From Streptomyces griseocarneus (GTDB taxonomy: Bacteria > Actinomycetota > Actinomycetes > Streptomycetales > Streptomycetaceae), in assembly GCF_014655595.1 (NCBI RefSeq), contig NZ_BNBL01000010.1:124001-188000 (forward strand): a DNA stretch of 64,000 nucleotides, in the 5' to 3' direction. Position numbers and translations under genes: made by a program. Positions 24,385 to 32,252 of the stretch are shown here, one piece after another (positions within the stretch are counted from its first letter, which is position 1; every line of letters starts with the position of its first letter). The notes below the pieces were generated by a model. That model made no database searches, was not told where the DNA came from, and saw only the letters and a list, made by a program, of their open reading frames with translations.

Positions 24385-24750
24385 ATGACCTCGACAACGC
24401 ATGACGAAACGCCGGTCACCATCGCGGGTGACGGCCTCGAGGCGCGGACGCGGGAGATCGGCGGCGGCATGAGCGTGCTCTGGGTGCGCGTGGCCAAGGG
24501 GACCGACCTCGGCCCGGCCCTCAAGGGACTGCCCGACGACCTCTGCCAGTGCCCGCACTGGGGGTTCCTGACCAAGGGCAGGATCAAGCTGCGTACGGCC
24601 GGGGGCGAGGAGACGTACGAGGCGGGGCAGCTGTACTACTGGGCGCCCGGGCACGCCCCCGAGGCGCTCGAGGACAGCGAATTCGCGGAGTTCTGCCCGA
24701 CGAAGGAGCTCGAGGAGGTCGTCGCGCACGTCAAGGCGCAGATGACGTGA
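24385..24750 (+). CDS. cupin-domain protein
   Basis: A 121-residue single-domain cupin. Beta-barrel strands include CQCPHWGFLTKGRIKLRT and YEAGQLYYWAPGHAPEAL. The first replaces the usual HxH...E metal set by a lone His, while the second contains the GH of cupin motif 2. Metal binding is therefore uncertain. The start at ATG 24385 is chosen for the strong GGAGGGAG just upstream; the frame extends to 24349. It stands alone and converges on the HAD phosphatase gene. Confidence 0.72.
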   Translation: MTSTTHDETPVTIAGDGLEARTREIGGGMSVLWVRVAKGTDLGPALKGLPDDLCQCPHWGFLTKGRIKLRTAGGEETYEAGQLYYWAPGHAPEALEDSEFAEFCPTKELEEVVAHVKAQMT

Positions 24751-24804
24751 GGTGATCCCGGCCGTCCATGGGGCGGGGGCCCTCAGGCCTCAGGCCAGGG
24801 GACC

Positions 24805-25470
24805 TCAGCCCTCCGTCGTGATCGTCAGGACGATCCCGCCGTCCGGCGCCGCCTCCACCCGGACGTGCGTGAGGTCCGCGACCGCCGCGTCCGGCGCGTG
24901 CGCCGCCGCGCGGGGGCCCACGCCCACGACGCGCATGCCGGCGGCCTTGCCGGCCGCGATGCCCGCCTCGGAGTCCTCGAAGACGACGCAGTCCCGGGGG
25001 TCGAAGCCCAGCTCGGCCGCGCCCTTGAGGAAGCCCTCCGGGTCCGGCTTGCTGGCGCCGACCGACTCGGCCGTCACGCGCACCGCCGGCATCGGCAGGC
25101 CGGCCGCGCCCATGCGGGCGTCGGACAGGGCGCGGTCGGCGGAGGTGACCAGGGCGTGCGGGAGGCCGGCCAGGGCGGCCATGAAGGCGGGGGCGCCGGG
25201 GACCGGGACGACGCCGTCCATGTCGGCGGTCTCCGCCTCGAGCATGCGCCGGTTGTCCTCGTGGTTGAGCTCCATGGGGCGGTCCGGGAGCAGGACGGCC
25301 ATGGTGGCGTAGCCCTGGCGGCCGTGGACGATCTTCATGGCCTCGTCGGCGTCCAGACCGTGCTCCTCCGCCCAGCGGCGCCAGCAGCGCTCGACGACCG
25401 CGTCGGAGTTGACGATCGTCCCGTCCATGTCGAGGAGCAGGGCACGAGCCGTGAGCGTGGTCGTGGTCAT
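24805..25470 (-). CDS. HAD-family sugar-phosphate phosphatase
   Basis: A 221-residue HAD subfamily IA enzyme. Motif I is DMDGTIVNS (residues 14-22, nucleophile Asp14), with a helical cap, motif II VTSAD near residue 109, motif III KPDPEG near residue 132, and motif IV FEDSEAG near residue 151. This set matches beta-phosphoglucomutase/2-deoxyglucose-6-phosphatase-like hydrolases acting on sugar phosphates. The ATG is at 25470. Upstream in its leader is a hairpin followed by six Ts on the coding strand, which could attenuate transcription. Confidence 0.87.
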   Translation of the reverse strand: MTTTTLTARALLLDMDGTIVNSDAVVERCWRRWAEEHGLDADEAMKIVHGRQGYATMAVLLPDRPMELNHEDNRRMLEAETADMDGVVPVPGAPAFMAALAGLPHALVTSADRALSDARMGAAGLPMPAVRVTAESVGASKPDPEGFLKGAAELGFDPRDCVVFEDSEAGIAAGKAAGMRVVGVGPRAAAHAPDAAVADLTHVRVEAAPDGGIVLTITTEG

Positions 25471-25491
25471 CGGAGGACTCCAAGCGCGCGG

Positions 25492-25542
25492 AGAAAAAAG
25501 ACAAGCGGCTCCACCCGCCGGTCAGGGAGTGCGGGCGGAGCC
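25492..25542 (-). terminator. intrinsic-terminator-like hairpin in the 5' leader of the HAD gene
   Basis: On the minus strand a 12-bp stem with one mismatch (arms at 25531-25542 and 25507-25518) and a 12-nt loop is followed by GCTTGTCTTTTTTC. A six-T run is rare in this GC-rich genome. It ends about 22 nt before the HAD start codon, so it is either an attenuator for that gene or the end of a short minus-strand RNA. No upstream minus-strand gene needs it. Confidence 0.6.
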
Positions 25543-25544
25543 AC

Positions 25545-25565
25545 TTTGTTTCTCTACGATACAAA
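25545..25565. promoter_or_regulatory. 21-bp dyad, candidate operator of the MFS-MarR fusion gene
   Basis: TTTGTTTC-N5-GATACAAA matches its own reverse complement at 7 of 8 arm positions, in an AT-rich island. It lies in the 316-bp gap between divergent HAD and transporter genes. The rest of this gap (about 25570-25780) contains repeated CGACCGACCGG-type words but no gene. Confidence 0.55.
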
Positions 25566-25786
25566 ACGAATCGGGCAGAACGCCAACGCCCCTGGTCAAC
25601 GCCCGACGGCCCTGGTCGGCGTACCCCAGCGGGCCGTGGCCGCCCCTCCGGCGGACGATGGAACGGAGCGGACCGACCCGACCCGGGCGGACTCGGCCCG
25701 ACCGACCGGATTTCGGCCCGACCGACCGGGTCCGACCCGGGCCGAAGCGAGCGGAACCCCCACCCCCGCACCCCCAGGAGCTGCCC

Positions 25787-27865
25787 ATGGGCCAGGACAC
25801 CCCGGGCCCCGGACCCGGTCCCACGGTGGCCGCGGCCCCCACGCCCGTACCCGGCGAGGGGCAGACGCGGCGCGGCGTGGGCGTGGCGATCGGCGCGCTG
25901 CTGCTCGGCATGCTGCTGGCCGCGCTCGACCAGACCATCGTCTCCACCGCCCTGCCGACCATCGTCAGCGACCTCGGCGGGCTCGAGCACCTGTCCTGGG
26001 TGGTCACCGCCTACATCCTCGCCTCCACCGCCGCCACCCCGCTGTGGGGCAAGCTCGGCGACCAGTACGGGCGCAAGAAGCTCTTCCAGACCGCGATCGT
26101 GATCTTCCTGATCGGCTCGGCGCTGTGCGGGCTCGCCCGGAACATGCCCGAGCTGATCGGCTTCCGCGCCCTGCAGGGACTGGGCGGCGGCGGGCTGATG
26201 GTGCTGTCGATGGCGATCGTCGGCGACATCGTGCCGCCCCGCGACCGGGGCCGCTACCAGGGGCTGTTCGGCGCGGTCTTCGGCGGCTCAAGCGTGCTCG
26301 GGCCGCTGCTCGGCGGGCTGTTCGTGGACAACCTCAGCTGGCGCTGGGTGTTCTACGTCAACCTGCCCATCGGCGTCGTCGCGCTCGCCGTCATCGCCGC
26401 CGTGCTGCACATCCCGGCCCGCCGCACCCCGCACCGCATCGACTACCTCGGCACCTTCCTCATCGCGTCCGTCGCCACCTGCCTGGTCCTGATGACCTCG
26501 CTGGGCGGCACCACCTACCCCTGGGCGTCGTGGCAGATCATCGGCCTGGGGGTGCTCGGGGTGCTGCTGGTGGTCCCGTTCGTCCTCGTCGAGCACCGGG
26601 CGGCCGAGCCCGTGCTGCCGCTCGGGCTCTTCCGGATCCGTACGTTCTGGCTCTGCTCGGTCATCGGCTTCGTCGTCGGCTTCGCGATGTTCGGCTCCAT
26701 GACCTACCTGCCGACCTTCCTGCAGGTCGTCCAGGGCGTCTCGCCCACCCTGTCCGGCGTGCACATGCTGCCGATGGTCGCCGGCATGCTGATCTCCTCG
26801 ACCGGCTCCGGCCAGATCGTCAGCCGCACCGGCCGCTACAAGGTCTTCCCCATCGCCGGCACCGCCGTCATGACCATCGGCCTGCTCCTGCTCCACCAGC
26901 TCACGCCGACGGTCAGCGCCACCGAGACGAGCCTGTACTTCTTCGTCTTCGGCTTCGGGCTCGGCCTGGTCATGCAGGTGCTGGTGCTGATCGTGCAGAA
27001 CTCCGTGGCCTACGAGAACCTCGGCGTCGCCACCTCCGGCGCCACGTTCTTCCGCTCCATCGGAGCCTCGTTCGGCGTGTCCGTGTTCGGCACGATCTTC
27101 GCCAACAGCCTCGGCCCCCGCATCACCGACGCCCTCGCCGGCACCCCCTTGCCGCCCGGCGTCACCCCCGGCAGCCTGCAGGCCGACCCGCGGGCCGTGG
27201 ACCGGCTGCCCCCGGCACAGCGCACCGGCGTCCTCGACGCGTACTCCGTCTCCATCACCGACGTCTTCCTCTACGCCGTGCCGCCCGCCCTGGCCGCCTT
27301 CGCCCTCGCCTGGCTGCTCAAGGAGCAGCCGCTGCGCGGCAGCGTCACCGCGCCCGACACCAGCGAGGTCCTCTCCAGCAACCCCGTCGAGCGCTCCTCG
27401 CACGAGGAGTGCGCCCGCGCGCTCTCCGTGCTCGGCAGCCGGGAGGGGCGCCGCCGGGTCTACGAGAAGATCACCGAACGGGCCGGGCTGGACCTCCATC
27501 CCGCCGCGAGCTGGATGATGCTGCGCATCCACCGCGACGGCCACGTCGAGCCGTCCCTGCTCGCCGAGCGGGTGGACGTACCGCTACGGGTGATCACGGG
27601 CGGCGCCCGCCAGCTGGAGGAACGGGGGCTGGCCGAGCGCGAGGGGCTGCGGCTCGTCCTGACCGAGGTGGGGCTCCGGCAGGCGGACACGCTGTTCGCG
27701 GTGCGCGAGGAGATGCTCGCGGAGCTGCTGGGGGACTGGTGGACGGCCGAGGACCGGCCCCACGACCTCGTGGCGCTCGTCCGCGAGCTCAACAGGGAGC
27801 TCTGCGGCTCCGACGCCGAGCAGCCGCACAACGGCGACATGCGGTCCGACCACCGCCTGCCGTGA
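25787..27865 (+). CDS. DHA2-type MFS exporter fused to a MarR-like winged helix
   Basis: A 692-residue protein. Residues about 30-520 form a 14-helix drug:H+ antiporter of the EmrB/QacA type: ALDQTIVSTALPTI in helix 1, motif A GKLGDQYGRKKLF near residue 87, and motif C GPLLGGLFVDNL. The last 150 residues are cytoplasmic and look like a MarR-type winged helix: AASWMMLRIHRDGHVEPSLLAERVDVPLRVITGGARQLEERGLAEREG. This extension could sense substrate or bind DNA while tethered to the membrane. ATG 25787 follows AGGAG; codons upstream are low-complexity. A short 24-bp repeat duplicates its stop region. Confidence 0.85.
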   Translation: MGQDTPGPGPGPTVAAAPTPVPGEGQTRRGVGVAIGALLLGMLLAALDQTIVSTALPTIVSDLGGLEHLSWVVTAYILASTAATPLWGKLGDQYGRKKLFQTAIVIFLIGSALCGLARNMPELIGFRALQGLGGGGLMVLSMAIVGDIVPPRDRGRYQGLFGAVFGGSSVLGPLLGGLFVDNLSWRWVFYVNLPIGVVALAVIAAVLHIPARRTPHRIDYLGTFLIASVATCLVLMTSLGGTTYPWASWQIIGLGVLGVLLVVPFVLVEHRAAEPVLPLGLFRIRTFWLCSVIGFVVGFAMFGSMTYLPTFLQVVQGVSPTLSGVHMLPMVAGMLISSTGSGQIVSRTGRYKVFPIAGTAVMTIGLLLLHQLTPTVSATETSLYFFVFGFGLGLVMQVLVLIVQNSVAYENLGVATSGATFFRSIGASFGVSVFGTIFANSLGPRITDALAGTPLPPGVTPGSLQADPRAVDRLPPAQRTGVLDAYSVSITDVFLYAVPPALAAFALAWLLKEQPLRGSVTAPDTSEVLSSNPVERSSHEECARALSVLGSREGRRRVYEKITERAGLDLHPAASWMMLRIHRDGHVEPSLLAERVDVPLRVITGGARQLEERGLAEREGLRLVLTEVGLRQADTLFAVREEMLAELLGDWWTAEDRPHDLVALVRELNRELCGSDAEQPHNGDMRSDHRLP

Positions 27866-27914
27866 CGCCCGGCCACCGTCTGCCCGTTACGCCCACCCAC
27901 CGCCTGCCGTGACG
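27850..27914 (+). repeat. 23/24-bp tandem repeat over the MFS stop codon
   Basis: Three copies of a CCACCGCCTGCCGTGACGCC-type unit start at 27850, 27873 and 27897. The first contains the MFS stop TGA and the middle copy has diverged. As with the DoxX gene, the end of a gene has been tandemly duplicated. Confidence 0.8.
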
Positions 27915-27930
27915 ACGGCGCCGGTGGCCC

Positions 27931-28449
27931 CTACGCCCCCAGCTCCTTGCCCAGCCACACCTCGGCGAACGGGTCCTCCTCCAGCGGCTTGTACGGCTCG
28001 ATCCCGGTGAAGCCGTGCCGGGCGTACAGCGCCCGCGCCTCGACCAGGTCGCGCCGCGTGTTCAGCACGAGCCGCCGCGCACCCCAGGCCCGGGCCGTCT
28101 CCTCGGCCGCCGCCATCAGCAGGGGCGCCCCGCCGAGCCCGCGCTTGCCCTGCGTGACGTACACCTTCGTCACCTCCGCCGTCCGGGCGTCGCGGCGCAG
28201 CAGCCCCGCGCACCCCGCCGGCTCCCCGCCGTGCCGGGCGACCAGCAGCACGCCGTGCGGCGGGGTGAGGTCGTCGGCGGCCATCTCGGCCAGGTGACGC
28301 TCGGTCTCCTCGGGCGTGACGCCGCGGCCGTGGTGCAGCCGGTACCAGCGGTCGGCGATGTCGACGAGATACGCGCGCAGCAGCGCGGCCGACTCGGGCG
28401 AGCCGGCCGGCTGCTGGGCGACGGTCCAGGAGAGCGCGGTGGTGGTCAT
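27931..28449 (-). CDS. GNAT-family N-acetyltransferase
   Basis: A 172-residue acetyltransferase. VTKVYVTQGKRGLGGAPLLMAAAEETARAWG (about residues 93-123) contains the acetyl-CoA loop in an unusual QGKRGLGG form. The C terminus ARALYARHGFTGIEPYKPLEEDPFAEVWLGKEL is typical of small antibiotic/amine acetyltransferases. Substrate unknown. ATG 28449. It is convergent with the MFS gene. Confidence 0.84.
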   Translation of the reverse strand: MTTTALSWTVAQQPAGSPESAALLRAYLVDIADRWYRLHHGRGVTPEETERHLAEMAADDLTPPHGVLLVARHGGEPAGCAGLLRRDARTAEVTKVYVTQGKRGLGGAPLLMAAAEETARAWGARRLVLNTRRDLVEARALYARHGFTGIEPYKPLEEDPFAEVWLGKELGA

Positions 28450-28502
28450 GGCGCGGATGGTCGCACGCGACCCGGCGCCCGGTCACCCGGTTTGGCGGGT
28501 GC

Positions 28503-28829
28503 TCAGCCGTTCTTCGGCGCGGCCTGCTGGACGACCTCGAAGGACCACACCGTCGAACCCGACGCGGCGGGCCGCTGCTTGGGGGCGCCCTCGCCGCCGC
28601 CCTGGTGGGCGGCCTTCATCGGGCCCTCCATCCATGCCTGGAAGTCCTTCTCGCTGCGCCAGCGGGTGTAGACGAGGTACTGGTCGGTGCCCTCGACCGG
28701 GCGCAGCAGTTCGAACCACTCGAAGCCGTCGGAGTTCTCCACCGTCCCCGCGCGGGAGGCGAAGCGCTGCTCGAGGACCTCGCGCTGCTCGGCGGGGACG
28801 GTCAGGACGTTGATCTTCACGATGCTCAT
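28503..28829 (-). CDS. ABM-domain protein (heme-degrading monooxygenase-like)
   Basis: A 108-residue dimeric alpha/beta-barrel monooxygenase-type protein. MSIVKINVLTVPAEQREVLEQRFASRAGTVENSDGFEWFELLRP and YLVYTRWRSEKDFQAWM match the IsdG/HmoB-like branch that degrades heme, where the Trp of WRSEKDFQAWM lies over the heme. Heme activity is inferred only. ATG 28829 is chosen over an upstream in-frame GTG-rich extension of 26 low-complexity residues. Confidence 0.8.
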   Translation of the reverse strand: MSIVKINVLTVPAEQREVLEQRFASRAGTVENSDGFEWFELLRPVEGTDQYLVYTRWRSEKDFQAWMEGPMKAAHQGGGEGAPKQRPAASGSTVWSFEVVQQAAPKNG

Positions 28830-29008
28830 GCGCCCATCCTGCCGCAGGGCACCGCCCCCGCAGCAGCCCCATGGCCCTCCGGGCGACCCCTTGGGCGCAA
28901 CGCTCCGCACCCTAATGGCCCTTGGAGCGTTGGATTTAGGCCACCTGTGGGGTTTCGGACAGCGCTACGGGGGCGACCGAGCCGGTCGGACTGGAGGAGC
29001 TGCGGAGC

Positions 29009-31066
29009 GTGGCGGATGCGGAGCGGGGCGGACTGGCCAGTCCGCCGAGGGCGGGCTCGCGGACCGGAACGGTCGTGGGGGCGCTGTGGCTGCTCGCCGG
29101 GCTGCTGGCCGTGCGTCAGGCGGCCGCGGTGCTGCGTCTTCCCCCCGAACGCCGGTTCACCGACCTCGGGACGTGGATCGGCGAGCACGGTGTCCTGCAC
29201 GTGCGGGGCTCCCTCTACGACACGGGGAAATTCACCGGCACCCCCTTCGCGGGACTCGTCCTCAGACCCCTGACCCGGGCCGCCGAGCAGAGCCTCGGCG
29301 TGGTCTGGACGCTGGGCACCCTGCTCCTCGTCGTGGCCGTGGCGCTGGTCGCCGCCCGTGCGCTGCCCGGGCGCTCCGACGGCGCCCCGCCCGGCCGGCG
29401 CACCGCCCTGCCGGCGGCACCGGTCGCCGTCATCCTGGCCATGGCCTCGCTGCCCGTGCGCAACACCTTCACCCTCGGTCAGACCAGCATCATCCCGGTG
29501 CTGCTGGTGCTCCTGGGCTGTTGCGTGCCGCGGTTCGCCGAGGGCTCCGGCCGGGCCACGGGCGTCCTCACCGGTCTCGCCGCGGCCCTCCAGCCGGCCG
29601 TCCTGCTCTTCGCCCCGCTGCTCCGGCTGACCGGGCGCCGCCGCGCGGCGGCCACCACCGGCGTCACCTTCGCGGCCGCCACGACACTGGCGTGGGTGAC
29701 CCTGCCGGACGACTCGTGGACGTACTGGGTGCACCACATCGCCGGGGCCGGCCTCGGCGAGGCGCCCGACGGCCTCGCCAACCAGTCGCTGCACGGCCTG
29801 CTGCTGCGCGTGGGGCTGCACGGACCGCTCGAGCTGGTGCTGTACGCGCCGCTCGCCCTCGCCGTCGCCGTCGTCGGCCTGCGCCGCGCCGTCCGCTACG
29901 CCGGGGACGGGCAGGCGCTGCTCGCCACGGCCGTCACCGGCTGCGTGGCCGTCGTGGTCGCCCCGACCGCCTGGCAGCACCAGCAGCTGTGGATCCTGCT
30001 CGCCGTCGCCGGCCGGGTGGGCCGGCGCCGCGCCGACCGGCCCGTATGGCCCGTGCTCGTCGTGCTCGTCATGACGCTCACCAGCACGATCCTGGTCCCG
30101 CCGAACCCGGTCCTCGGGCCGCTCGGCCGGCACGCCCCGCTGCTGGCCGCCCTCGCGGCCGCCTGCGCGGTGCCGTTCCTCTCCCGCTCGTCCGAGGTGT
30201 GGGACCGGCCGCTGCCGACGCCGGTCGCCGGGCCGCAGCGCGGCCGCTTCGCCTGGGTGCCGCTGCTGGGCTTCTTCAAGCGCGCGCTCAACCGCCCGAA
30301 CCTGTTGCTGGAGCTGATGCTGATACGGGTCGGCTACTGGGCCTACGCCTACATCCGCGCCCAGGCCCCCGACTCGCGCGCGCTCGCGGAGTTCCACGGC
30401 CGGCAGATCATCGGCGTTGAGGAGTTCCTGCGCATGGACGTCGAGCACGGCTTCAACCACTTCGTGGCGGGCATCGGCTGGCTCAAGGACGGCATGAACT
30501 ACTACTACGGCACCTTCCACTTCCTGGTGCCGCTGTGCGTGCTGGGGTACCTGTACGTGCGCCGCCCGGCCACCTACCGCTGGGCGCGCACCGCGCTGGG
30601 CTTCGCGACGCTGATGGCGCTCGTCGGCTTCTGGCTCTACCCGCTGGCGCCGCCGCGGCTGATGCCGGGCCGGGGCTTCATCGACACCGTCAACGGGCCG
30701 CAGGACCTGTCCCACCCCGACTACGGGGCGCTGACGGAGCTGTCCAACCAGTACGCGGCGATGCCCTCGCTGCACATCGGGTGGTCGTTGTGGTGCGGCG
30801 TCGTGATCGCCGCGGTGGCGCCGAAGGTGTGGACGAGGTGGCTGGGCATGCTGTACCCGCTGCTGACCTTCTCGGTCATCGTCGGCACGGCCAACCACTA
30901 CGTGCTCGACGCGGCGGGCGGCGCGCTGGTGGTCGCCTCCGGGTTCGGCATCCAGTACGTCCTGACCGGCCCGGGCCGGGTGGCGCTGGCGGCGATTCCC
31001 GGTGCCCGCAAGGGGGACGAGACGGAGGCCGCCGCGCCGCGCGAGCCCGTGCGGGCCGGGAGCTGA
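29009..31066 (+). CDS. bifunctional GT87-type glycosyltransferase / PAP2 phosphatase membrane protein
   Basis: A 685-residue polytopic protein with two parts. Residues about 15-400 (eight or more helices; LPVRNTFTLGQTSIIPVLLVLLG) resemble GT87/DUF2029 polyprenol-dependent mannosyl- or arabinosyltransferases. Residues 420-670 form a PAP2_3 phosphatase/inositolphosphotransferase-like domain, with YPLAPPRLMPGRGFIDTV, MPSLHIGWSLW (His) and ANHYVLDAAGG (His, Asp) as the catalytic set. The pairing suggests handling of a polyprenyl- or inositol-phosphate-linked sugar at the outer membrane face. GTG 29009 follows GGAGGAG. A short GC hairpin follows the stop. Confidence 0.83.
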   Translation: MADAERGGLASPPRAGSRTGTVVGALWLLAGLLAVRQAAAVLRLPPERRFTDLGTWIGEHGVLHVRGSLYDTGKFTGTPFAGLVLRPLTRAAEQSLGVVWTLGTLLLVVAVALVAARALPGRSDGAPPGRRTALPAAPVAVILAMASLPVRNTFTLGQTSIIPVLLVLLGCCVPRFAEGSGRATGVLTGLAAALQPAVLLFAPLLRLTGRRRAAATTGVTFAAATTLAWVTLPDDSWTYWVHHIAGAGLGEAPDGLANQSLHGLLLRVGLHGPLELVLYAPLALAVAVVGLRRAVRYAGDGQALLATAVTGCVAVVVAPTAWQHQQLWILLAVAGRVGRRRADRPVWPVLVVLVMTLTSTILVPPNPVLGPLGRHAPLLAALAAACAVPFLSRSSEVWDRPLPTPVAGPQRGRFAWVPLLGFFKRALNRPNLLLELMLIRVGYWAYAYIRAQAPDSRALAEFHGRQIIGVEEFLRMDVEHGFNHFVAGIGWLKDGMNYYYGTFHFLVPLCVLGYLYVRRPATYRWARTALGFATLMALVGFWLYPLAPPRLMPGRGFIDTVNGPQDLSHPDYGALTELSNQYAAMPSLHIGWSLWCGVVIAAVAPKVWTRWLGMLYPLLTFSVIVGTANHYVLDAAGGALVVASGFGIQYVLTGPGRVALAAIPGARKGDETEAAAPREPVRAGS

Positions 31067-31067
31067 C

Positions 31068-31084
31068 CCGGCCCGCCGGGCCGG
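31068..31084. terminator. short hairpin between convergent genes
   Basis: CCGGCCC-GCC-GGGCCGG forms a 7-bp stem with a 3-nt loop, 1 bp past the GT87/PAP2 stop and 20 bp from the convergent stop at 31104. It is a plausible but weak terminator. Confidence 0.5.
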
Positions 31085-31103
31085 CGGTGGCCCGATGCCC
31101 GTT

Positions 31104-31802
31104 CTAGCCGCTGACGACGATCTGGGACGCCGGGTCCGTCACGTCGGTGATGTCGTACGTGGCGTTGAACACGGCCGTCTTGGCTGTCGTCGGGCAGCCG
31201 AAGCCGCCCTCCACCTTCACCGGCACCGACACGTCGGTGACCGCGATCTGGGACGGCGTGCCGTTGGTGAACGCGGCCGGTATGACCGCCGGGGCGTCGG
31301 GGGCGGCCGTCACGGTGCAGCTGGCCAGGCCGCTGCTCTTGAGCACCATGCCCCGGGCGGGCGCGGTGAGCGAGGCCGTGCTCGGCGTGCCGTGCTGCAT
31401 GGAGATGTCCCAGGCGCCGGACGTGGCGATGGCGATGTCCACGCCGGGCAGGCTGGCGCTGCAGCCGGAGTAGGTGGGCGCGTTGGCCTTGCTGACGACG
31501 GGACCGGCCGGGTTGGTGTTGCCGGGGGCCGCGGGCACGTGGTTGTTGTCGCTGCCGTCGGACGGCAGGGAACTGGAGGCCGTACAGGTCACGGTGAGCG
31601 AGCCGGCCCGGAAGCTGACCTCGCCGTTGAGGGTCGCGGAGAAGGCGTGGCCCGCGGGGGTGACGGTGGTCGGTCCCGCCGTGTCGTCGGCGGGCGTGGC
31701 GGACGCGGTGCCGGTGCCCGTGCCGGCGGCGAGGGCGAGGGCGGCGGTGACGGCGAAGGCGGCGCCGAGCGTGCGCCCGCGCCGGGGGGTGTGGGGGATC
31801 AT
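31104..31802 (-). CDS. secreted beta-rich protein downstream of DUF6114
   Basis: A 232-residue protein with a Sec signal peptide (ALALAAGTGTGTASA, cleavage near residue 35). The mature part is Thr/Ser/Ala/Val rich with several Cys pairs (VTCTASS, YSGCSAS, LASCTVT, FGCPTT) and no recognised enzyme motif. It looks like an extracellular structural or spore/hyphal coat-type protein. The ATG at 31802 overlaps the stop of the DUF6114 gene (ATGA), so it is the third gene of a coupled operon with DUF6230 and DUF6114. Confidence 0.7.
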   Translation of the reverse strand: MIPHTPRRGRTLGAAFAVTAALALAAGTGTGTASATPADDTAGPTTVTPAGHAFSATLNGEVSFRAGSLTVTCTASSSLPSDGSDNNHVPAAPGNTNPAGPVVSKANAPTYSGCSASLPGVDIAIATSGAWDISMQHGTPSTASLTAPARGMVLKSSGLASCTVTAAPDAPAVIPAAFTNGTPSQIAVTDVSVPVKVEGGFGCPTTAKTAVFNATYDITDVTDPASQIVVSG

Positions 31803-32251
31803 GGGGTCTCCTTGGGTGGGAGGTGGGGCCCGGGCTCGGGGGAGTGCCCGGGGGCCTGCTCCGGTGCCAGCGGCTGCCAGGCGAAGATGAGGCCGCCGCC
31901 GACGACGCCGACGACGGTGCCGAACAGGAAGCCGCCGAGGTTGGACATGACCAGTGCGGCCGTGGCGATGACGACGGTGAGCACCCCGGCCAGCGCCCGG
32001 AACTGCGGGGCGAACCACGCGCTCAGGCCCATCACGATCATCACCAGGCCCATGAGGACCGACGGGATGCCCGCGATCCCCTGCTCGAGCATGATCTTCA
32101 GAGGTGCCAGCGGAAGGGCGCAGATCTCCGCGCCCGCGACGACGGCGGCCAGGCCGCCCCAGAAGGGCCGCCCCTTGCGCCACCGCCGCCACGCCGCCCA
32201 CCAGTGGCGGCGCGGTGACGGTGCCGGGGCGGACTCGGTGCCGCCCGCCAC
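31799..32251 (-). CDS. DUF6114-type membrane protein
   Basis: A 150-residue protein with four hydrophobic segments (about residues 30-130). The N-terminal WWAAWRRWRKGRPFWGGLAAVVAGAEICALPLAPL matches the DUF6114 pattern seen in Streptomyces next to DUF6230 proteins. The C terminus is Pro/Glu rich and cytoplasmic or external. Function unknown. The GTG start at 32251 lies 1 bp after the upstream DUF6230 stop, so the genes are co-translated. Confidence 0.8.
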   Translation of the reverse strand: MAGGTESAPAPSPRRHWWAAWRRWRKGRPFWGGLAAVVAGAEICALPLAPLKIMLEQGIAGIPSVLMGLVMIVMGLSAWFAPQFRALAGVLTVVIATAALVMSNLGGFLFGTVVGVVGGGLIFAWQPLAPEQAPGHSPEPGPHLPPKETP

Positions 32252-32252
32252 G

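Noticed and set aside
24865..27912. A 1015-codon open frame on the plus strand, and similar very long frames elsewhere (for example 46134-49814 upstream of 47985, 41887-43281 upstream of amfT)
   Set aside because: These are high-GC shadow frames over genes with clear motifs; their translations are Arg/Pro/Ala-rich without domain signals.
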